A stretch of 64,000 nt of DNA, from positions 2,728,001 through 2,792,000 of the forward strand of contig NZ_CP104275.1 of the NCBI RefSeq assembly GCF_025244925.1. The letters run 5' to 3'. The position numbers were made by a program, and so were the translations under genes. Below are positions 40,957-50,828 of the stretch, one piece after another. The notes beneath the pieces are model-generated. The model did no database searches. It was not told the DNA's origin and saw only the letters and a list, made by a program, of their open reading frames with translations. The DNA comes from Arthrobacter zhaoxinii. Its GTDB lineage: Bacteria > Actinomycetota > Actinomycetes > Actinomycetales > Micrococcaceae. Every line of letters begins with the position of its first letter. Position 1 is the stretch's first letter.

Positions 40957-41946
40957 ATGAGTGAAGAACCGCAGACAGCCTGGCCCGTGGTCGAGACCCG
41001 TGGCACGCCCGAGCCCGCCGCCCTCGCCGACATCCTGCAGCTGGCGTCCGCCGCGCAGGACGCCGACGGCAATCCGCCGCTCTCCGAGCAGACGCTCGTG
41101 GACCTGCGGTCCCCCGGCGCCGATCCGGACACGTTGTCCGTCTTCACCACCCATGCCCTGGACGCCGGCCCTGACACCGGCAGCGGACAATATCTGGCCG
41201 GGGTTGCCGTCCTGATCTCCGAAACCCCGCAGGACCCGGGCGTACTGGAACTGGTGGTGCACCCGAACTACCGCAGCCAGGGCGTCGGCACTGCCCTTGC
41301 CGCCGCCGTGCAGGACTCGGTGCGCAACGCCTCCTCCCCCGGCGAAGGCGACCCCCGGCCCGCTGCCTGGTCGCACGGAAACCACGAGGCCGCCGTCGAG
41401 CTCGCTGCCCGCTTCGGCTACCGGCCCGTGCGCGACCTCTGGAAGATGCGCCTGAGCCGGTCCAATGCCTCCCTGCCCGAGGCGGAATTCCCGGCCGGGG
41501 TGTCGCTGCGTGCCTTCGAACCCGGCCGCGACGAGCAGGCCTGGCTGGACGCGAACGCCGCCGCGTTTGCGCACCACCCCGAGCAGGGATCCATGAGCCT
41601 TGCAGACCTGCAGGCCCGCATGGACGAGGACTGGTTTGATCCGGCAGGCTTCCTCCTCGCCGTGGACGACGACGGGAAGATCCTCGGCTTCCACTGGACC
41701 AAGATCCACCCGGGCACCGGCGGACATCCGCCCATCGGGGAGGTCTACGTGGTGGGGGTATCCCCCGAGGCGCAGGGCCGGGGCCTGGGCAAGGCCCTGA
41801 CCGTGGCCGGCATTGAGCACCTGCACGCCGCGGGCCTGGACGCCGTCATGCTGTACGTCGACGCCGACAACACGCCCGCCGTCGCCCTGTACCGGCGGCT
41901 CGGCTTTGTCCGCTGGGACCAGGACGTGATGTACGCACCCGCATAG
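40957..41946 (+). CDS. mshD: Mycothiol synthase
   Basis: A 329-residue protein with two GNAT domains that acetylates Cys-GlcN-Ins, the last step of mycothiol synthesis. The N-domain motif is VVHPNYRSQGVGTALAAAVQ. The C-domain has VVGVSPEAQGRGLGKALTVA and AVMLYVDADNTPAVALYRRL, the active half in known MshD. MshD is restricted to actinobacteria, which supports the host assignment. It probably has a leaderless transcript. Confidence 0.93.
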   Translation: MSEEPQTAWPVVETRGTPEPAALADILQLASAAQDADGNPPLSEQTLVDLRSPGADPDTLSVFTTHALDAGPDTGSGQYLAGVAVLISETPQDPGVLELVVHPNYRSQGVGTALAAAVQDSVRNASSPGEGDPRPAAWSHGNHEAAVELAARFGYRPVRDLWKMRLSRSNASLPEAEFPAGVSLRAFEPGRDEQAWLDANAAAFAHHPEQGSMSLADLQARMDEDWFDPAGFLLAVDDDGKILGFHWTKIHPGTGGHPPIGEVYVVGVSPEAQGRGLGKALTVAGIEHLHAAGLDAVMLYVDADNTPAVALYRRLGFVRWDQDVMYAPA

Positions 41947-42035
41947 GGTGAGCAGCTTGTAATGTTGTTTGCAGGGCCAGGCGGTCCGCCCGTACCGCCT
42001 GCCCTGATCCGCCGCCAGCACCCCAGGGAGACACT

Positions 42036-44261
42036 ATGAGTTTCGATACCGACGCCGAGCCCCGGTCGACCTTCGGGTCCGCAGAGGCCATGTCGGCACC
42101 GCGGGCCACCCAGGACCGCATCGACATCCCGGACTTCGGTCCAGCCCTTGTTCCCAGCGGGGAGATCACCCCGGAACGGTTCCTGGACCGGGAGATCAGC
42201 TGGCTGGACTTCAATGCCAGGGTGCTGGAACTGGCCGAGGATCCGGAGCTGTACCTGCTGGAACGGGTGAACTTCCTGTCCATCTTCGCCTCCAACCTGG
42301 ACGAGTTCTTTATGGTCCGGGTCGCCGGACTCAAGCGGCGCATCGCCACCGGGCTGGCCGTCCCCTCTGCTGCGGGCATGAGCCCGATTGAACAGCTCGA
42401 GGAAATCGTGGCTGCCGGCTATCAGCTGCAGCAGCGCCATGCGGACGTCTTCGCCCACCAGATCCGCCCGGCGCTGGCGGAGGAACAGATTTACCTGGTC
42501 AGCTGGGACGAGCTGGACGATGCCGCCAAGACGAGCCTGCACAAGCAGTTCGCGGCGAAGGTCTTCCCCATCCTGACCCCTTTGGCCGTGGACCCGGCCC
42601 ACCCCTTCCCGTACATTTCAGGCCTTTCCCTGAACCTGGCCGTGGTGGTGCGCAACCCGGTGAGCGGCAAGGAGTTCTTTGCCCGCGTCAAGGTTCCCGA
42701 CCAGCTCCCCCGGCTGATCTCCGTGGACGGTCCCCGCGCCGGAAACGTCGCCGGCCGTACCGCCCGGTTCATCACGCTCGAAGACGTTATTGCCCAGCAC
42801 CTGGACCAGCTTTTCCCCGGCATGGACGTCATTGAGCACTACACCTTCCGCGTCACCCGCAACGAAGACCTCGAGGTGGAGGAGGACGACGCCGAGAACC
42901 TCCTCCAGGCCCTGGAAAAGGAACTGCTGCGCCGCCGTTTCGGACCGCCGGTGCGCCTGGAGGTCACCCCGGAAATGAACCCGAATATCCGGGAGCTGCT
43001 CGAACGCGAACTGGGTGTGGAGTCGGACGAGGTCTATGTCCTGCCCGCACCGCTGGACCTGCGCGGGCTTTCCGGCATCAGCCGGATCGACCGGACGGAC
43101 CTGCACTACCCGAAGCAGGTGCCGCACACCAACCGGCACCTGAAGGAGTCCGAGACCTCCAAGCCGGCGAACGTGTTCGCCGCGATGCGCCGCCGCGACA
43201 TCCTGCTGCACCACCCGTACGACTCCTTCTCCACGTCCACGCAGGCGTTCCTGGAGCAGGCGGCCGCCGATCCGCGCGTGCAGGCCATCAAGCAGACGCT
43301 GTACCGGACCTCGGGCGACTCCCCCATTGTCGACGCGCTGATCGACGCCGCCGAGGCCGGCAAGCAGGTCCTGGCACTGGTGGAAATCAAGGCCAGGTTT
43401 GATGAGCAGGCCAACATTTCCTGGGCGCGCAAGCTCGAGCAGGCCGGCGTGCACGTGGTGTACGGCATTGTGGGCCTGAAGACGCACTGCAAGCTGTCCC
43501 TGGTGGTCCGGCAGGAAGTGGACGGACTGCGCCGCTACTGCCATATCGGTACGGGCAACTACCACCCGCGCACGGCCCGCTATTACGAGGACCTGGGCCT
43601 GCTGACCGCGAACGAGCAGGTGGGCGAGGACCTCACCAAGCTGTTCAACCAGCTCTCGGGCTACGCCCCGAAGTCCACGTTCAAGCGCCTGCTCGTGGCC
43701 CCGCGGTCCGTCCGGTCCGGCCTGATCGACCGGATTGAGCGCGAGATCGCGAACAAGAAGGCCGGGCTGAACGCGCGGGTGATCATCAAGGTCAACTCGA
43801 TGGTGGACGAGGCAATCATCGACTCGCTCTACCGTGCCTCCCAGGCCGGGGTGCAGGTGGACGTGATTGTCCGCGGCATCTGCTCCGTCCGCCCCGGCGT
43901 GCCGGGACTGAGCGAGAACATCACGGTCCGCTCCGTGCTTGGCCGGTTCCTGGAGCACTCACGGGTATTCGCCTTCGCCAACGGCGGGGACCCCGTGGTC
44001 TTCATCGGCTCGGCGGACATGATGCACCGCAACCTGGACCGCCGGGTCGAAGCCCTGGTCCAGCTTGTGGCCCGCGACGACGTCGCCGACCTCATCGCCC
44101 TGATGGACCGGTACATGGACCCGGGCACGGCCAGCTGGCATCTGGATCCGGAAGGCACCTGGACCCGGCACCACAAGGATGAGGAAGGCAACCCGCTCCA
44201 GGACGTCCAGTCCTGGCTGCTGGCCTCACGGTCCCGCCAGCGTTCGGCGGCCCGGCGCTAA
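42036..44261 (+). CDS. ppk: Polyphosphate kinase
   Basis: A 741-residue PPK1 that makes polyphosphate from ATP. The N-terminal [20 protein letters not shown], the autophosphorylated His near residue 503 in [20 protein letters not shown], and the second His-containing region [14 protein letters not shown] are present. Start ATG 42036 with AGGGAG upstream. Its stop codon overlaps the next gene by one base, a pairing common in actinobacteria. Confidence 0.96.
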   Translation: MSFDTDAEPRSTFGSAEAMSAPRATQDRIDIPDFGPALVPSGEITPERFLDREISWLDFNARVLELAEDPELYLLERVNFLSIFASNLDEFFMVRVAGLKRRIATGLAVPSAAGMSPIEQLEEIVAAGYQLQQRHADVFAHQIRPALAEEQIYLVSWDELDDAAKTSLHKQFAAKVFPILTPLAVDPAHPFPYISGLSLNLAVVVRNPVSGKEFFARVKVPDQLPRLISVDGPRAGNVAGRTARFITLEDVIAQHLDQLFPGMDVIEHYTFRVTRNEDLEVEEDDAENLLQALEKELLRRRFGPPVRLEVTPEMNPNIRELLERELGVESDEVYVLPAPLDLRGLSGISRIDRTDLHYPKQVPHTNRHLKESETSKPANVFAAMRRRDILLHHPYDSFSTSTQAFLEQAAADPRVQAIKQTLYRTSGDSPIVDALIDAAEAGKQVLALVEIKARFDEQANISWARKLEQAGVHVVYGIVGLKTHCKLSLVVRQEVDGLRRYCHIGTGNYHPRTARYYEDLGLLTANEQVGEDLTKLFNQLSGYAPKSTFKRLLVAPRSVRSGLIDRIEREIANKKAGLNARVIIKVNSMVDEAIIDSLYRASQAGVQVDVIVRGICSVRPGVPGLSENITVRSVLGRFLEHSRVFAFANGGDPVVFIGSADMMHRNLDRRVEALVQLVARDDVADLIALMDRYMDPGTASWHLDPEGTWTRHHKDEEGNPLQDVQSWLLASRSRQRSAARR

Positions 44262-45226
44262 TGGAGGCAATGCAGTCCCCGGCCCCCGCAGCTCAGGAAG
44301 ACACCCCCATCAAGGTGGTGGCAGCGGGGGCCCTGTGCTGGCGCGTGCGTGAAGGCAGGCTCCAGGTCCTGATGATCCACCGGCCCCGGTACGACGACTG
44401 GTCCTGGCCCAAGGGCAAACTGGATGAGGGTGAAACAACCCCCGAATGCGCAGTGCGCGAGGTCCGGGAGGAAGTGGGCCTGCGGATCAGCCTCGGCATC
44501 CCGCTGCCGTCCACCGTCTATCCGGTGGGCTCGGGCATGAAGATGGTGCACTACTGGGCATCCCACGTGGATTCGGACAAGGCCCGGCCCGACGGCAAGG
44601 AAGTGGACGGAACGCGCTGGTGCAGCCCGGAAGAGGCTGCCGAAGCACTAACCAACCCCACGGACAAGCTGCCGCTCGAGGAACTCGTGGCGGCCTACAA
44701 CGAGCAGCGGCTGAGGACCTGGCCGCTGATTGTGGTCCGGCATGCCAAGGCCAAGCCGCGTTCCGCGTGGACCCGTGCCGAAGGGGAACGTCCGCTGGTC
44801 GCCACGGGACTGCGCCAGGCCATGGCCGTCTCCCGGCTGCTGGTGTCCTGGCGGCCCAAACGGGTGGTCTCCAGCCCCTGGGTACGCTGCGTGCAGACCG
44901 TCCGCCCCTATGTAAAGGCCGAGGGCTCCAAGTTCAAGACGGTCGACGCGCTCACGGAGCACAACGCCAGGCGCAAACCCGGAAAGGCCCGCAACGCCGT
45001 CGAGGGTCTGTTCGACAAGGCCAAGCCCGTGGCGGTGTGCACGCACCGGCCGGTGCTGCCCCTGGTCTTCGACGTGCTGGCTGCGCACATGCCCGTGGAC
45101 ATGGCCGCCGGACTGCCGGCCAAGGACCCGTATCTGGCCCCGGGCGAGTCCGTCATCTGCCAGGTGAGCAGCGCGGACGAGGGCCGGATCGTGTCCCTGG
45201 AAAAATACCGCGCGTTCGACGACTAG
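44261..45226 (+). CDS. Nudix hydrolase-histidine phosphatase fusion (MutT1-like)
   Basis: A 321-residue two-domain protein. The Nudix box GKLDEGETTPECAVREVREE lies near residue 48. The C-terminal histidine-phosphatase domain carries VVRHAKAKPRSAW near residue 160 and a second His in VCTHRPVLPL. This matches mycobacterial MutT1, which cleans oxidised nucleotides or diadenosine polyphosphates. ATG 44261 shares a base with the ppk stop, so coupling is likely. Confidence 0.88.
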   Translation: MEAMQSPAPAAQEDTPIKVVAAGALCWRVREGRLQVLMIHRPRYDDWSWPKGKLDEGETTPECAVREVREEVGLRISLGIPLPSTVYPVGSGMKMVHYWASHVDSDKARPDGKEVDGTRWCSPEEAAEALTNPTDKLPLEELVAAYNEQRLRTWPLIVVRHAKAKPRSAWTRAEGERPLVATGLRQAMAVSRLLVSWRPKRVVSSPWVRCVQTVRPYVKAEGSKFKTVDALTEHNARRKPGKARNAVEGLFDKAKPVAVCTHRPVLPLVFDVLAAHMPVDMAAGLPAKDPYLAPGESVICQVSSADEGRIVSLEKYRAFDD

Positions 45227-45283
45227 CGGCGCCGGGTGCTGTGGCCGCCGTCGCATTCCGGCAGCCCTCGGACTGACCTGTTC

Positions 45284-45289
45284 TAGACT
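45284..45289 (+). promoter_or_regulatory. Leaderless -10 box of thyA
   Basis: TAGACT ends 6 nt before GTG 45296. This is the strongest -10 match among the leaderless cases here. Confidence 0.65.
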
Positions 45290-45295
45290 GGCGGG

Positions 45296-46099
45296 GTGAG
45301 TATTCCTACCCCCTATGAAGACCTGCTGCGCGATGTCATGGCCAACGGAACGCAGAAGTCGGACCGCACCGGCACCGGCACGCGCAGCGTGTTCGGCCGC
45401 CAGATGCGCTTTGACCTGAGCGAATCCTTTCCGCTGATCACCACCAAGCGGGTGCACTTCAAGTCCGTTGCCCTTGAGCTGCTCTGGTTCCTGCGCGGCG
45501 ACTCCAATGTCCGCTGGCTGCAGGAGCGCGGCGTGAGCATCTGGGACGAATGGGCGGACGACGACGGCGAGCTGGGCCCGGTCTACGGCGTGCAGTGGCG
45601 TTCCTGGCCCACCCCGGACGGCGGGCACATTGACCAGATCGCGAAGCTGGTGGAAGGAATCAGGAAGAACCCGGATTCCCGCCGCCACATCGTCACGGCC
45701 TGGAACCCGGCCGAGGTCGAGAACATGGCCCTGCCGCCCTGCCACGCCCTCTTCCAGTTCTACGTCGCGGACGGGAAGCTGTCCTGCCAGCTGTACCAGC
45801 GTTCAGCGGATACCTTCCTCGGCGTTCCGTTCAACATCGCCTCCTACGCGCTTCTGACGCTGATGGTCGCCCAGCAGACCGGGCTGGAGCCCGGCGAATT
45901 CGTCTGGAGCGGCGGAGACGTCCACATTTACGACAACCATGTGGACCAGGTCCGCGAACAGCTCAGCCGGGAGCCCTTCCCGTATCCCCAGCTGCGCATC
46001 CGCCGCACCCCCGAGAGCATCTTCGACTACACCCTGGAGGACTTCGAGGTCCTCAACTACCGGCACCACCCCGGCATCAAAGCGCCGATTGCCGTCTGA
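45296..46099 (+). CDS. thyA: Thymidylate synthase
   Basis: A 267-residue ThyA that makes dTMP from dUMP with methylene-tetrahydrofolate. The catalytic Cys lies in [45 protein letters not shown] and HIYDNH are also present. It starts at GTG 45296, directly after a -10 box. folA follows 10 nt downstream, so the two folate-linked enzymes are co-expressed. Confidence 0.97.
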   Translation: MSIPTPYEDLLRDVMANGTQKSDRTGTGTRSVFGRQMRFDLSESFPLITTKRVHFKSVALELLWFLRGDSNVRWLQERGVSIWDEWADDDGELGPVYGVQWRSWPTPDGGHIDQIAKLVEGIRKNPDSRRHIVTAWNPAEVENMALPPCHALFQFYVADGKLSCQLYQRSADTFLGVPFNIASYALLTLMVAQQTGLEPGEFVWSGGDVHIYDNHVDQVREQLSREPFPYPQLRIRRTPESIFDYTLEDFEVLNYRHHPGIKAPIAV

Positions 46100-46109
46100 G
46101 AGGACCTGC

Positions 46110-46796
46110 ATGAGCTCCCCAGCACCCATCCCCACCCGCTACTACCCCGTGGGCGGCGCAGCCCGGGACGGCGAGGACCTGGAGCAGGTCCTCGCCGGGC
46201 ACGGCACGGTACCCGACGGAGAGCCGCTGATCGGCCTGGTGTGGGCCCAGACCGTCGACGGCGTCATCGGGCGCGACGGCGGCATGCCGTGGCACCTGCC
46301 GGAGGACATGGCGCATTTCAAGGCCACGACGTCGGGACACCCGGTGATCATGGGCCGCCGGACCTGGGAGTCCTTCCCCGCGGCGTACCGTCCGCTGCCC
46401 GGCCGGACCAACATCATTGTGTCCTCCAGCTCCGAGCTGCGGGACGAAGCAGCAGGGGCCGGCACCGTCGTCGTCGACTCATTGGAGGATGCCCTGGCGG
46501 CTGCCGGCACCAGTCCCGGCAGCGGGGAGATCTGGATCATCGGCGGCGCGCAGCTGTATGAGGCTGCCGTTCCGCTGGCCAACACCGCGGTGGTGACGGT
46601 CATCGATCTGGAAACCGAAGGCGACACCTTCGCCCCTCCCCTGGGACCGGACTGGACCTTCACCGGCGTCAGCCCGGCCGCCGATTGGTACACGTCCGCC
46701 AACGGCACCCGGTACCGGATTGCCCTCTGGACCCGGAACCGCGAGGCCGCCGGCCGTGACGCAGACAACGCAGACGCAGCCGCACCGCTGGCTTAG
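46110..46796 (+). CDS. folA: Dihydrofolate reductase
   Basis: A 228-residue protein that regenerates tetrahydrofolate used by ThyA. The DHFR core begins near residue 42 ([20 protein letters not shown]), then [20 protein letters not shown] and [11 protein letters not shown]. Start ATG 46110 has AGAGGA upstream, which leaves an unusual N-terminal extension of about 40 residues ([20 protein letters not shown] and beyond). A shorter start is possible but no better site is visible. Confidence 0.93.
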   Translation: MSSPAPIPTRYYPVGGAARDGEDLEQVLAGHGTVPDGEPLIGLVWAQTVDGVIGRDGGMPWHLPEDMAHFKATTSGHPVIMGRRTWESFPAAYRPLPGRTNIIVSSSSELRDEAAGAGTVVVDSLEDALAAAGTSPGSGEIWIIGGAQLYEAAVPLANTAVVTVIDLETEGDTFAPPLGPDWTFTGVSPAADWYTSANGTRYRIALWTRNREAAGRDADNADAAAPLA

Positions 46797-46799
46797 AGT
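46794..46799 (+). promoter_or_regulatory. Leaderless -10 box of asd inside folA stop
   Basis: TAGAGT overlaps the folA TAG stop and ends 7 nt before ATG 46807, so asd may be transcribed separately as a leaderless message in addition to read-through from thyA-folA. Confidence 0.5.
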
Positions 46800-46806
46800 G
46801 GAAACC

Positions 46807-47955
46807 ATGACTTCTTCCCCCGTTTCCCCTGCAGGCATTCCCACTGCGGGTTTCATCGGCTGGCGCGGCATGGTCGGCTCCGTCCTGATGCAGCGCATGC
46901 AGGACGAAGGCGACTTTGACCTGATCAACCCGGTGTTCTTCTCGACCTCCAACGCCGGCGGCGACGCGCCGGCCTTCGCAACAGGTGCCGGGCCGCTGCA
47001 GGATGCGTACGACGTCGACGCGCTGGCCAAGCTGCCGATCATCGTCACCGCCCAGGGCGGGGAGTACACGGCGGAAATCTTCCCGAAGCTGCGCGCAGCG
47101 GGCTGGGACGGCATCTGGATCGACGCCGCTTCCACGCTGCGGATGGAAGACGACGCCATCATCGTGCTGGACCCGGTGAACCGCGAGGTCATCGACGCCG
47201 GACTGGCCCGCGGCGTGAAGAATTTCGTGGGCGGCAACTGCACGGTGTCCTGCATGCTGATGGGCCTGGGCGGACTGTTCCGCAACGGCCTGGTCGAGTG
47301 GGGTACGTCCATGACCTACCAGGCGGCCTCCGGCGGCGGCGCCCGGCATATGCGCGAACTGCTCAACCAGTTCGGAGCGCTCAACGCTGCGGTGGCGCCC
47401 AACCTCGCCGATCCGGCCTCGGCCATCCTGGAGATTGACCGTGCGGTCCTGGCCCAGCAGAAAAACCCGTCCATGGACTCCTCCCAGTTCGGCGTGCCGC
47501 TGGCGGGATCCGTCATCCCGTGGATCGATGCGGATCTGGGGAACGGCATGTCCAAGGAAGAGTGGAAGGGCGGGGCGGAGACCAACAAGATCCTGGGCCG
47601 CGGGGCCGACGGACGGATTCCGTTCGACGGGCTGTGCGTGCGGATCGGTGCCATGCGCTCCCACTCGCAGGCCCTGACCCTGAAGCTGACCGAGGACCTC
47701 TCCGTGGCCGAGATCGAAAAGATCATCGACGCGGACAACGAGTGGTCCAAGGTGGTGCCCAACACCAAGGAAGCCACCATGGCCGAGCTGACTCCGGTGG
47801 CGGTGACGGGCACGCTGGACATCCCCGTGGGCCGCATCCGCAAGCTGGAAATGGGGCCGGAGTACATCAGCGCGTTCACCATCGGAGACCAGCTGCTCTG
47901 GGGCGCTGCCGAGCCGCTGCGCCGGATGCTGCGCATCGCCACCGGCAACCTCTGA
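46807..47955 (+). CDS. asd: Aspartate-semialdehyde dehydrogenase, proteobacterial type
   Basis: A 382-residue enzyme reducing aspartyl phosphate to the semialdehyde for lysine, methionine and threonine synthesis. It resembles E. coli Asd closely: [20 protein letters not shown], catalytic Cys145 in [44 protein letters not shown]. Most actinobacteria instead carry a shorter type, about 345 residues. No lysC lies next to it, which also differs from the usual actinobacterial lysC-asd pair. Confidence 0.95.
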   Translation: MTSSPVSPAGIPTAGFIGWRGMVGSVLMQRMQDEGDFDLINPVFFSTSNAGGDAPAFATGAGPLQDAYDVDALAKLPIIVTAQGGEYTAEIFPKLRAAGWDGIWIDAASTLRMEDDAIIVLDPVNREVIDAGLARGVKNFVGGNCTVSCMLMGLGGLFRNGLVEWGTSMTYQAASGGGARHMRELLNQFGALNAAVAPNLADPASAILEIDRAVLAQQKNPSMDSSQFGVPLAGSVIPWIDADLGNGMSKEEWKGGAETNKILGRGADGRIPFDGLCVRIGAMRSHSQALTLKLTEDLSVAEIEKIIDADNEWSKVVPNTKEATMAELTPVAVTGTLDIPVGRIRKLEMGPEYISAFTIGDQLLWGAAEPLRRMLRIATGNL

Positions 47956-47968
47956 TTTTCCCTTCCCC

Positions 47969-48002
47969 ACCGGGTCCGCCTCCTTCGGGAAGCGGGCCCG
48001 GT
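47969..48002 (+). terminator. Terminator-like hairpin after asd
   Basis: ACCGGGTCCGC pairs with GCGGGCCCGGT (11 bp, one G-U), starting 13 nt after the asd stop. There is no T tail. Confidence 0.5.
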
Positions 48003-48121
48003 CCGGGTTAAGGGGCGATGGCGGAACCGGCGGCGATGTGACGGGCGGTAGCGCCGAGGACCGGTTGGTGGCTTAACCAACAGCGCCTCAAATTGTCAGT
48101 GCCGGGTGGCATGGTGTCCGC

Positions 48122-48553
48122 ATGGAGCAGCAAAGCGTGGATGCCATCCTCAACACTTTCTTCACCTTCAGCTGTGTCGGGAAGCAGACCCCCACCCGGG
48201 CCCGCTATCTCCGCGTGGCCCTGCAGCTTCGCCGGTATCTGGAAGCCGAGGGGTCCGGCATCCTCGGTGCGGAGGACCGGGCGCTGCTGGCGCTTGAGCG
48301 GAGCCTTGAGCCGGAGGCGGCCTTTGCCCGGCTGTTCGGCGCCCACGAGCTCGTCTATGCCCTCAGCGGCTTCCTCGAACCGGAGTGGCTCCTGCCGGAC
48401 CTGCAGGACCGGCGGACCCAGGTGGCCCTGACACCGCGGCTCATCCAGTGGCTGTGCAACAGCTGCCTGCTGGACGCACGCCGGGACAGTCCTGCCATCC
48501 GGAGGGCACGGGCAGCCGCCGCGCAGGCGCGGAAGCGACCGGCACGGGAGTAA
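48122..48553 (+). CDS. Hypothetical protein
   Basis: A 143-residue protein I do not recognise. It is predicted mainly helical, with two regions rich in Leu and Arg (ARYLRVALQLRRYLEAEG and TPRLIQWLCNSCLLDARRD) and a basic, Ala-rich tail. No signal peptide or membrane span is evident. It has no clear ribosome-binding site. It stands alone between asd and the convergent murB. Confidence 0.6.
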   Translation: MEQQSVDAILNTFFTFSCVGKQTPTRARYLRVALQLRRYLEAEGSGILGAEDRALLALERSLEPEAAFARLFGAHELVYALSGFLEPEWLLPDLQDRRTQVALTPRLIQWLCNSCLLDARRDSPAIRRARAAAAQARKRPARE

Positions 48554-48604
48554 TCCTGCAGCTTGTGCTGCGGCGCATCCCTGCCGGCCCGGCAGCGGGC
48601 CTCA

Positions 48605-49678
48605 TTAGAGCGCGCAGTTCACCAGCAGCGGCTCGGGGTGGAGCCGGATGCCGAAAGCCTTCTCCACGCCGGACGCGACCGCCCGGGCGACCACCAGCAG
48701 GTCTTCGGCAGTGGCCTCCCCGCGGTTCGTCACAGCCAGGGTGTGCTTGGTGGACAGTGAAGCCCGCCCGCCGGTCCCGTCTTCCGGTGCCAGTCCGAAG
48801 CCCTTGCGGAAACCGGCGTGGCTGATGAGCCAGGCCGCGCTGAGCTTCACCCTGCCGGGCTCCGCCACGGGGTAGCGGGGAGCGTCGGCGGGCAGTTGTG
48901 CCGCCGCTGCTTCGTCCACGATGGGGTTCGTGAAGAAGGAACCGGTGCTGTAGGTGTCCGGGTCCGAAGCATCCAGGACCATACCCTTGCCTGCCCTCAG
49001 CTGCAGGACCTCGCGGCGCACGTCCACGGCGTCGGCGCGTTCGCCGATATCCACGCCCAGTGCCCGTGCCAGCTCGGCGTAGCGGACGGGGGCGCTGGTG
49101 GATCCCTTGGTGAGGGCAAACTCCACGGTCAGAACCACGTAGCGGGGCGAGCCGTTGACCGTGCTGCGTTTGAGCACCGAGTCCCGGTACCCGAATCCCA
49201 GATCGGCATTGGCGAATTCCACCACCGTGCGCTCGGTGCGGTCCCAGGCGCGCACCGAAGTGATGGACTGCGAGACGTCGGCGCCGTAGGCACCCACGTT
49301 CTGCACCGGCGTCGCGCCGGCCAGTCCGGGAATGCCGGACAGCGCCTCCAGGCCGGAGTAGCCCTGCGACAGCGTGTACGCGACCAGTTCGTCCCACGGG
49401 TGCCCCGCCTCGGCACGCAGGACGGCCGTGCCGTCGCCGGCCTCCCGGAGGTCCAGGCCGCGGCTGGCGATGTGGATGACGGCGCCGTCGAATCCTTCGT
49501 CGGAAATCAGCAGGTTGGAGCCGCCGCCGATGATCAGCAGGGGCTCCCCCGCTTCATCCGCGGCGCGGACGGAGATGATCAGTTCGTCTTCGGTTTCCGC
49601 CTCGAGGTAGCGGCGGGCGGGGCCGCCGACGCGTGCCGTGGTCAGGGAGGCCAGCGGCATCCGGGTCAATGCTGTCAC
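48605..49678 (-). CDS. murB: UDP-N-acetylmuramate dehydrogenase
   Basis: A 357-residue flavoenzyme that reduces UDP-GlcNAc-enolpyruvate to UDP-MurNAc for peptidoglycan. The FAD site (IIGGGSNLLISDEGFDGAVI) is in the N-half, ALSGIPGLAGATPVQNVGAY follows, and GSFFTNPIV supplies the catalytic Ser. Its ATG overlaps the upstream dehydratase gene by 4 nt. It ends a four-gene minus-strand run. Confidence 0.95.
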   Translation of the reverse strand: MTALTRMPLASLTTARVGGPARRYLEAETEDELIISVRAADEAGEPLLIIGGGSNLLISDEGFDGAVIHIASRGLDLREAGDGTAVLRAEAGHPWDELVAYTLSQGYSGLEALSGIPGLAGATPVQNVGAYGADVSQSITSVRAWDRTERTVVEFANADLGFGYRDSVLKRSTVNGSPRYVVLTVEFALTKGSTSAPVRYAELARALGVDIGERADAVDVRREVLQLRAGKGMVLDASDPDTYSTGSFFTNPIVDEAAAAQLPADAPRYPVAEPGRVKLSAAWLISHAGFRKGFGLAPEDGTGGRASLSTKHTLAVTNRGEATAEDLLVVARAVASGVEKAFGIRLHPEPLLVNCAL

Positions 49679-50106
49679 CAGATCCGCACCACTGCCTGGG
49701 CCTTGACCAGTACCTTCTGGCCGTTGAACGTCACCGTGAGGTCAACGCGTGCCGTCGAGTTGTCCGCGTCGATGGCTCCGATAACTCCCACCACCTCCAC
49801 GACCGCCCCGGGGGCGCCGTCGATGTCCTCCACCAGGACGGGCCGGGTGAAGCGCGTCTGGTAATCGATCACCGCTCCCGGGTCTCCGATCCAGTCGGTC
49901 ACCAGCTGGACGGCGGTGCCCATGGTGAACATGCCGTGTGCAATGACGCCGGGCAGTTCCACCCCGCGCGCGAAGCGCTCGTTCCAGTGGATGGGGTTGA
50001 AGTCGCCGGAGGCACCGGCGTAGCGGATCAGGTCCGCGCGGGAGATTTCCAGCGCGGTGGAACCGATCTCGCTGCCCTTGGACAGTTCACTCAGTGCAAT
50101 GGACAT
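49675..50106 (-). CDS. MaoC-like dehydratase
   Basis: A 143-residue hotdog-fold protein with the hydratase-2 motif YAGASGDFNPIHWNERFA (catalytic Asp/His pattern). It probably dehydrates 3-hydroxyacyl thioesters. In mycobacteria the comparable HadB forms heterodimers with HadA or HadC; here its partner is the adjacent gene at 50112. The physiological substrate in this host is inferred, not shown. Confidence 0.85.
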   Translation of the reverse strand: MSIALSELSKGSEIGSTALEISRADLIRYAGASGDFNPIHWNERFARGVELPGVIAHGMFTMGTAVQLVTDWIGDPGAVIDYQTRFTRPVLVEDIDGAPGAVVEVVGVIGAIDADNSTARVDLTVTFNGQKVLVKAQAVVRIW

Positions 50107-50111
50107 AGCGG

Positions 50112-50561
50112 TTACTGCCCCTCTCCGCGGACGAGGATGGATGAAAGGGTGGTGGCTACCTGCTCGCCCTCGGTCGTGGAGATCTCCGCGCGGGTGGTGA
50201 TCAGGGCGCCGTCGCCCATCGCCCGGACGGCGTCCACGTGCAGCTCGGCCACCAGTTCGTCTCCGGCCACGATAGGCCGGTGGTGGGTGAAGCGCTGGTC
50301 GGCGTGGACCACCCGGGAGAAGTCAATGCCGGCCTCGGGATCGGCGACCAGCAGTGCATCGGCACGCTGGGCAACAATGATGGCGAACGTGGGCGGGGCG
50401 ACAAGGTCGGCGTAGCCCAGCTCCTGCGCACGGGCGACGTCGAAGTGGGCCGGGTGCGTGGCTTTGACGGCCGTGGCGAATTCGCGGATCTTTTCGCGGC
50501 CCACGGAGTATGCCGCCCCTGCCGGGTAGGTGCGGCCCAGGAGTTCGGGGTTGATGCTCAT
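50112..50561 (-). CDS. FAS1-like dehydratase (HadA/HadC-like)
   Basis: A 149-residue hotdog protein of the UPF0336/MaoC N-terminal type. It begins MSINPELLGRTYPAGAAYSV, with DLVAPPTFAIIVAQRA in the middle and HADQRFTHHRPIVAGDELVA towards the end. Such proteins pair with a catalytic MaoC subunit. Five bases separate it from that gene and it overlaps the upstream membrane-protein gene by 4 nt. Confidence 0.85.
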   Translation of the reverse strand: MSINPELLGRTYPAGAAYSVGREKIREFATAVKATHPAHFDVARAQELGYADLVAPPTFAIIVAQRADALLVADPEAGIDFSRVVHADQRFTHHRPIVAGDELVAELHVDAVRAMGDGALITTRAEISTTEGEQVATTLSSILVRGEGQ

Positions 50562-50797
50562 TTGTTGCCTTCCATGCCCTTGATACGGCGCCGGGTGTCC
50601 TTGGCGCGGACCACCATGCCGGTCAGGTGTGTGCTCAGGCCCACCACAATCAGGGGAAGGGCAATGTACATCAGGACTTGGTTGTCCAGGACCGCTCCCA
50701 GGAGTACTAGCAGCACCCCGGCGCCGCTGATGGCCAGGGCGCTCAGGACAAGTTTCCGGTACAGGGGCGAACCGGTTTCCCAGGGGGTATTTAGCAT
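50558..50797 (-). CDS. Small two-span membrane protein
   Basis: A 79-residue protein with two adjacent membrane helices (LVLSALAISGAGVLLVLLG and VLMYIALPLIVVGLSTHL) and a basic C-terminal tail (RAKDTRRRIKGMEGNK). The tail overlaps the next start codon by 4 nt. It is the first gene of the run to murB. Unrecognised. Confidence 0.75.
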   Translation of the reverse strand: MLNTPWETGSPLYRKLVLSALAISGAGVLLVLLGAVLDNQVLMYIALPLIVVGLSTHLTGMVVRAKDTRRRIKGMEGNK

Positions 50798-50828
50798 GTC
50801 TTCAGAATACAGGGGCGGCCGGGGCGGC

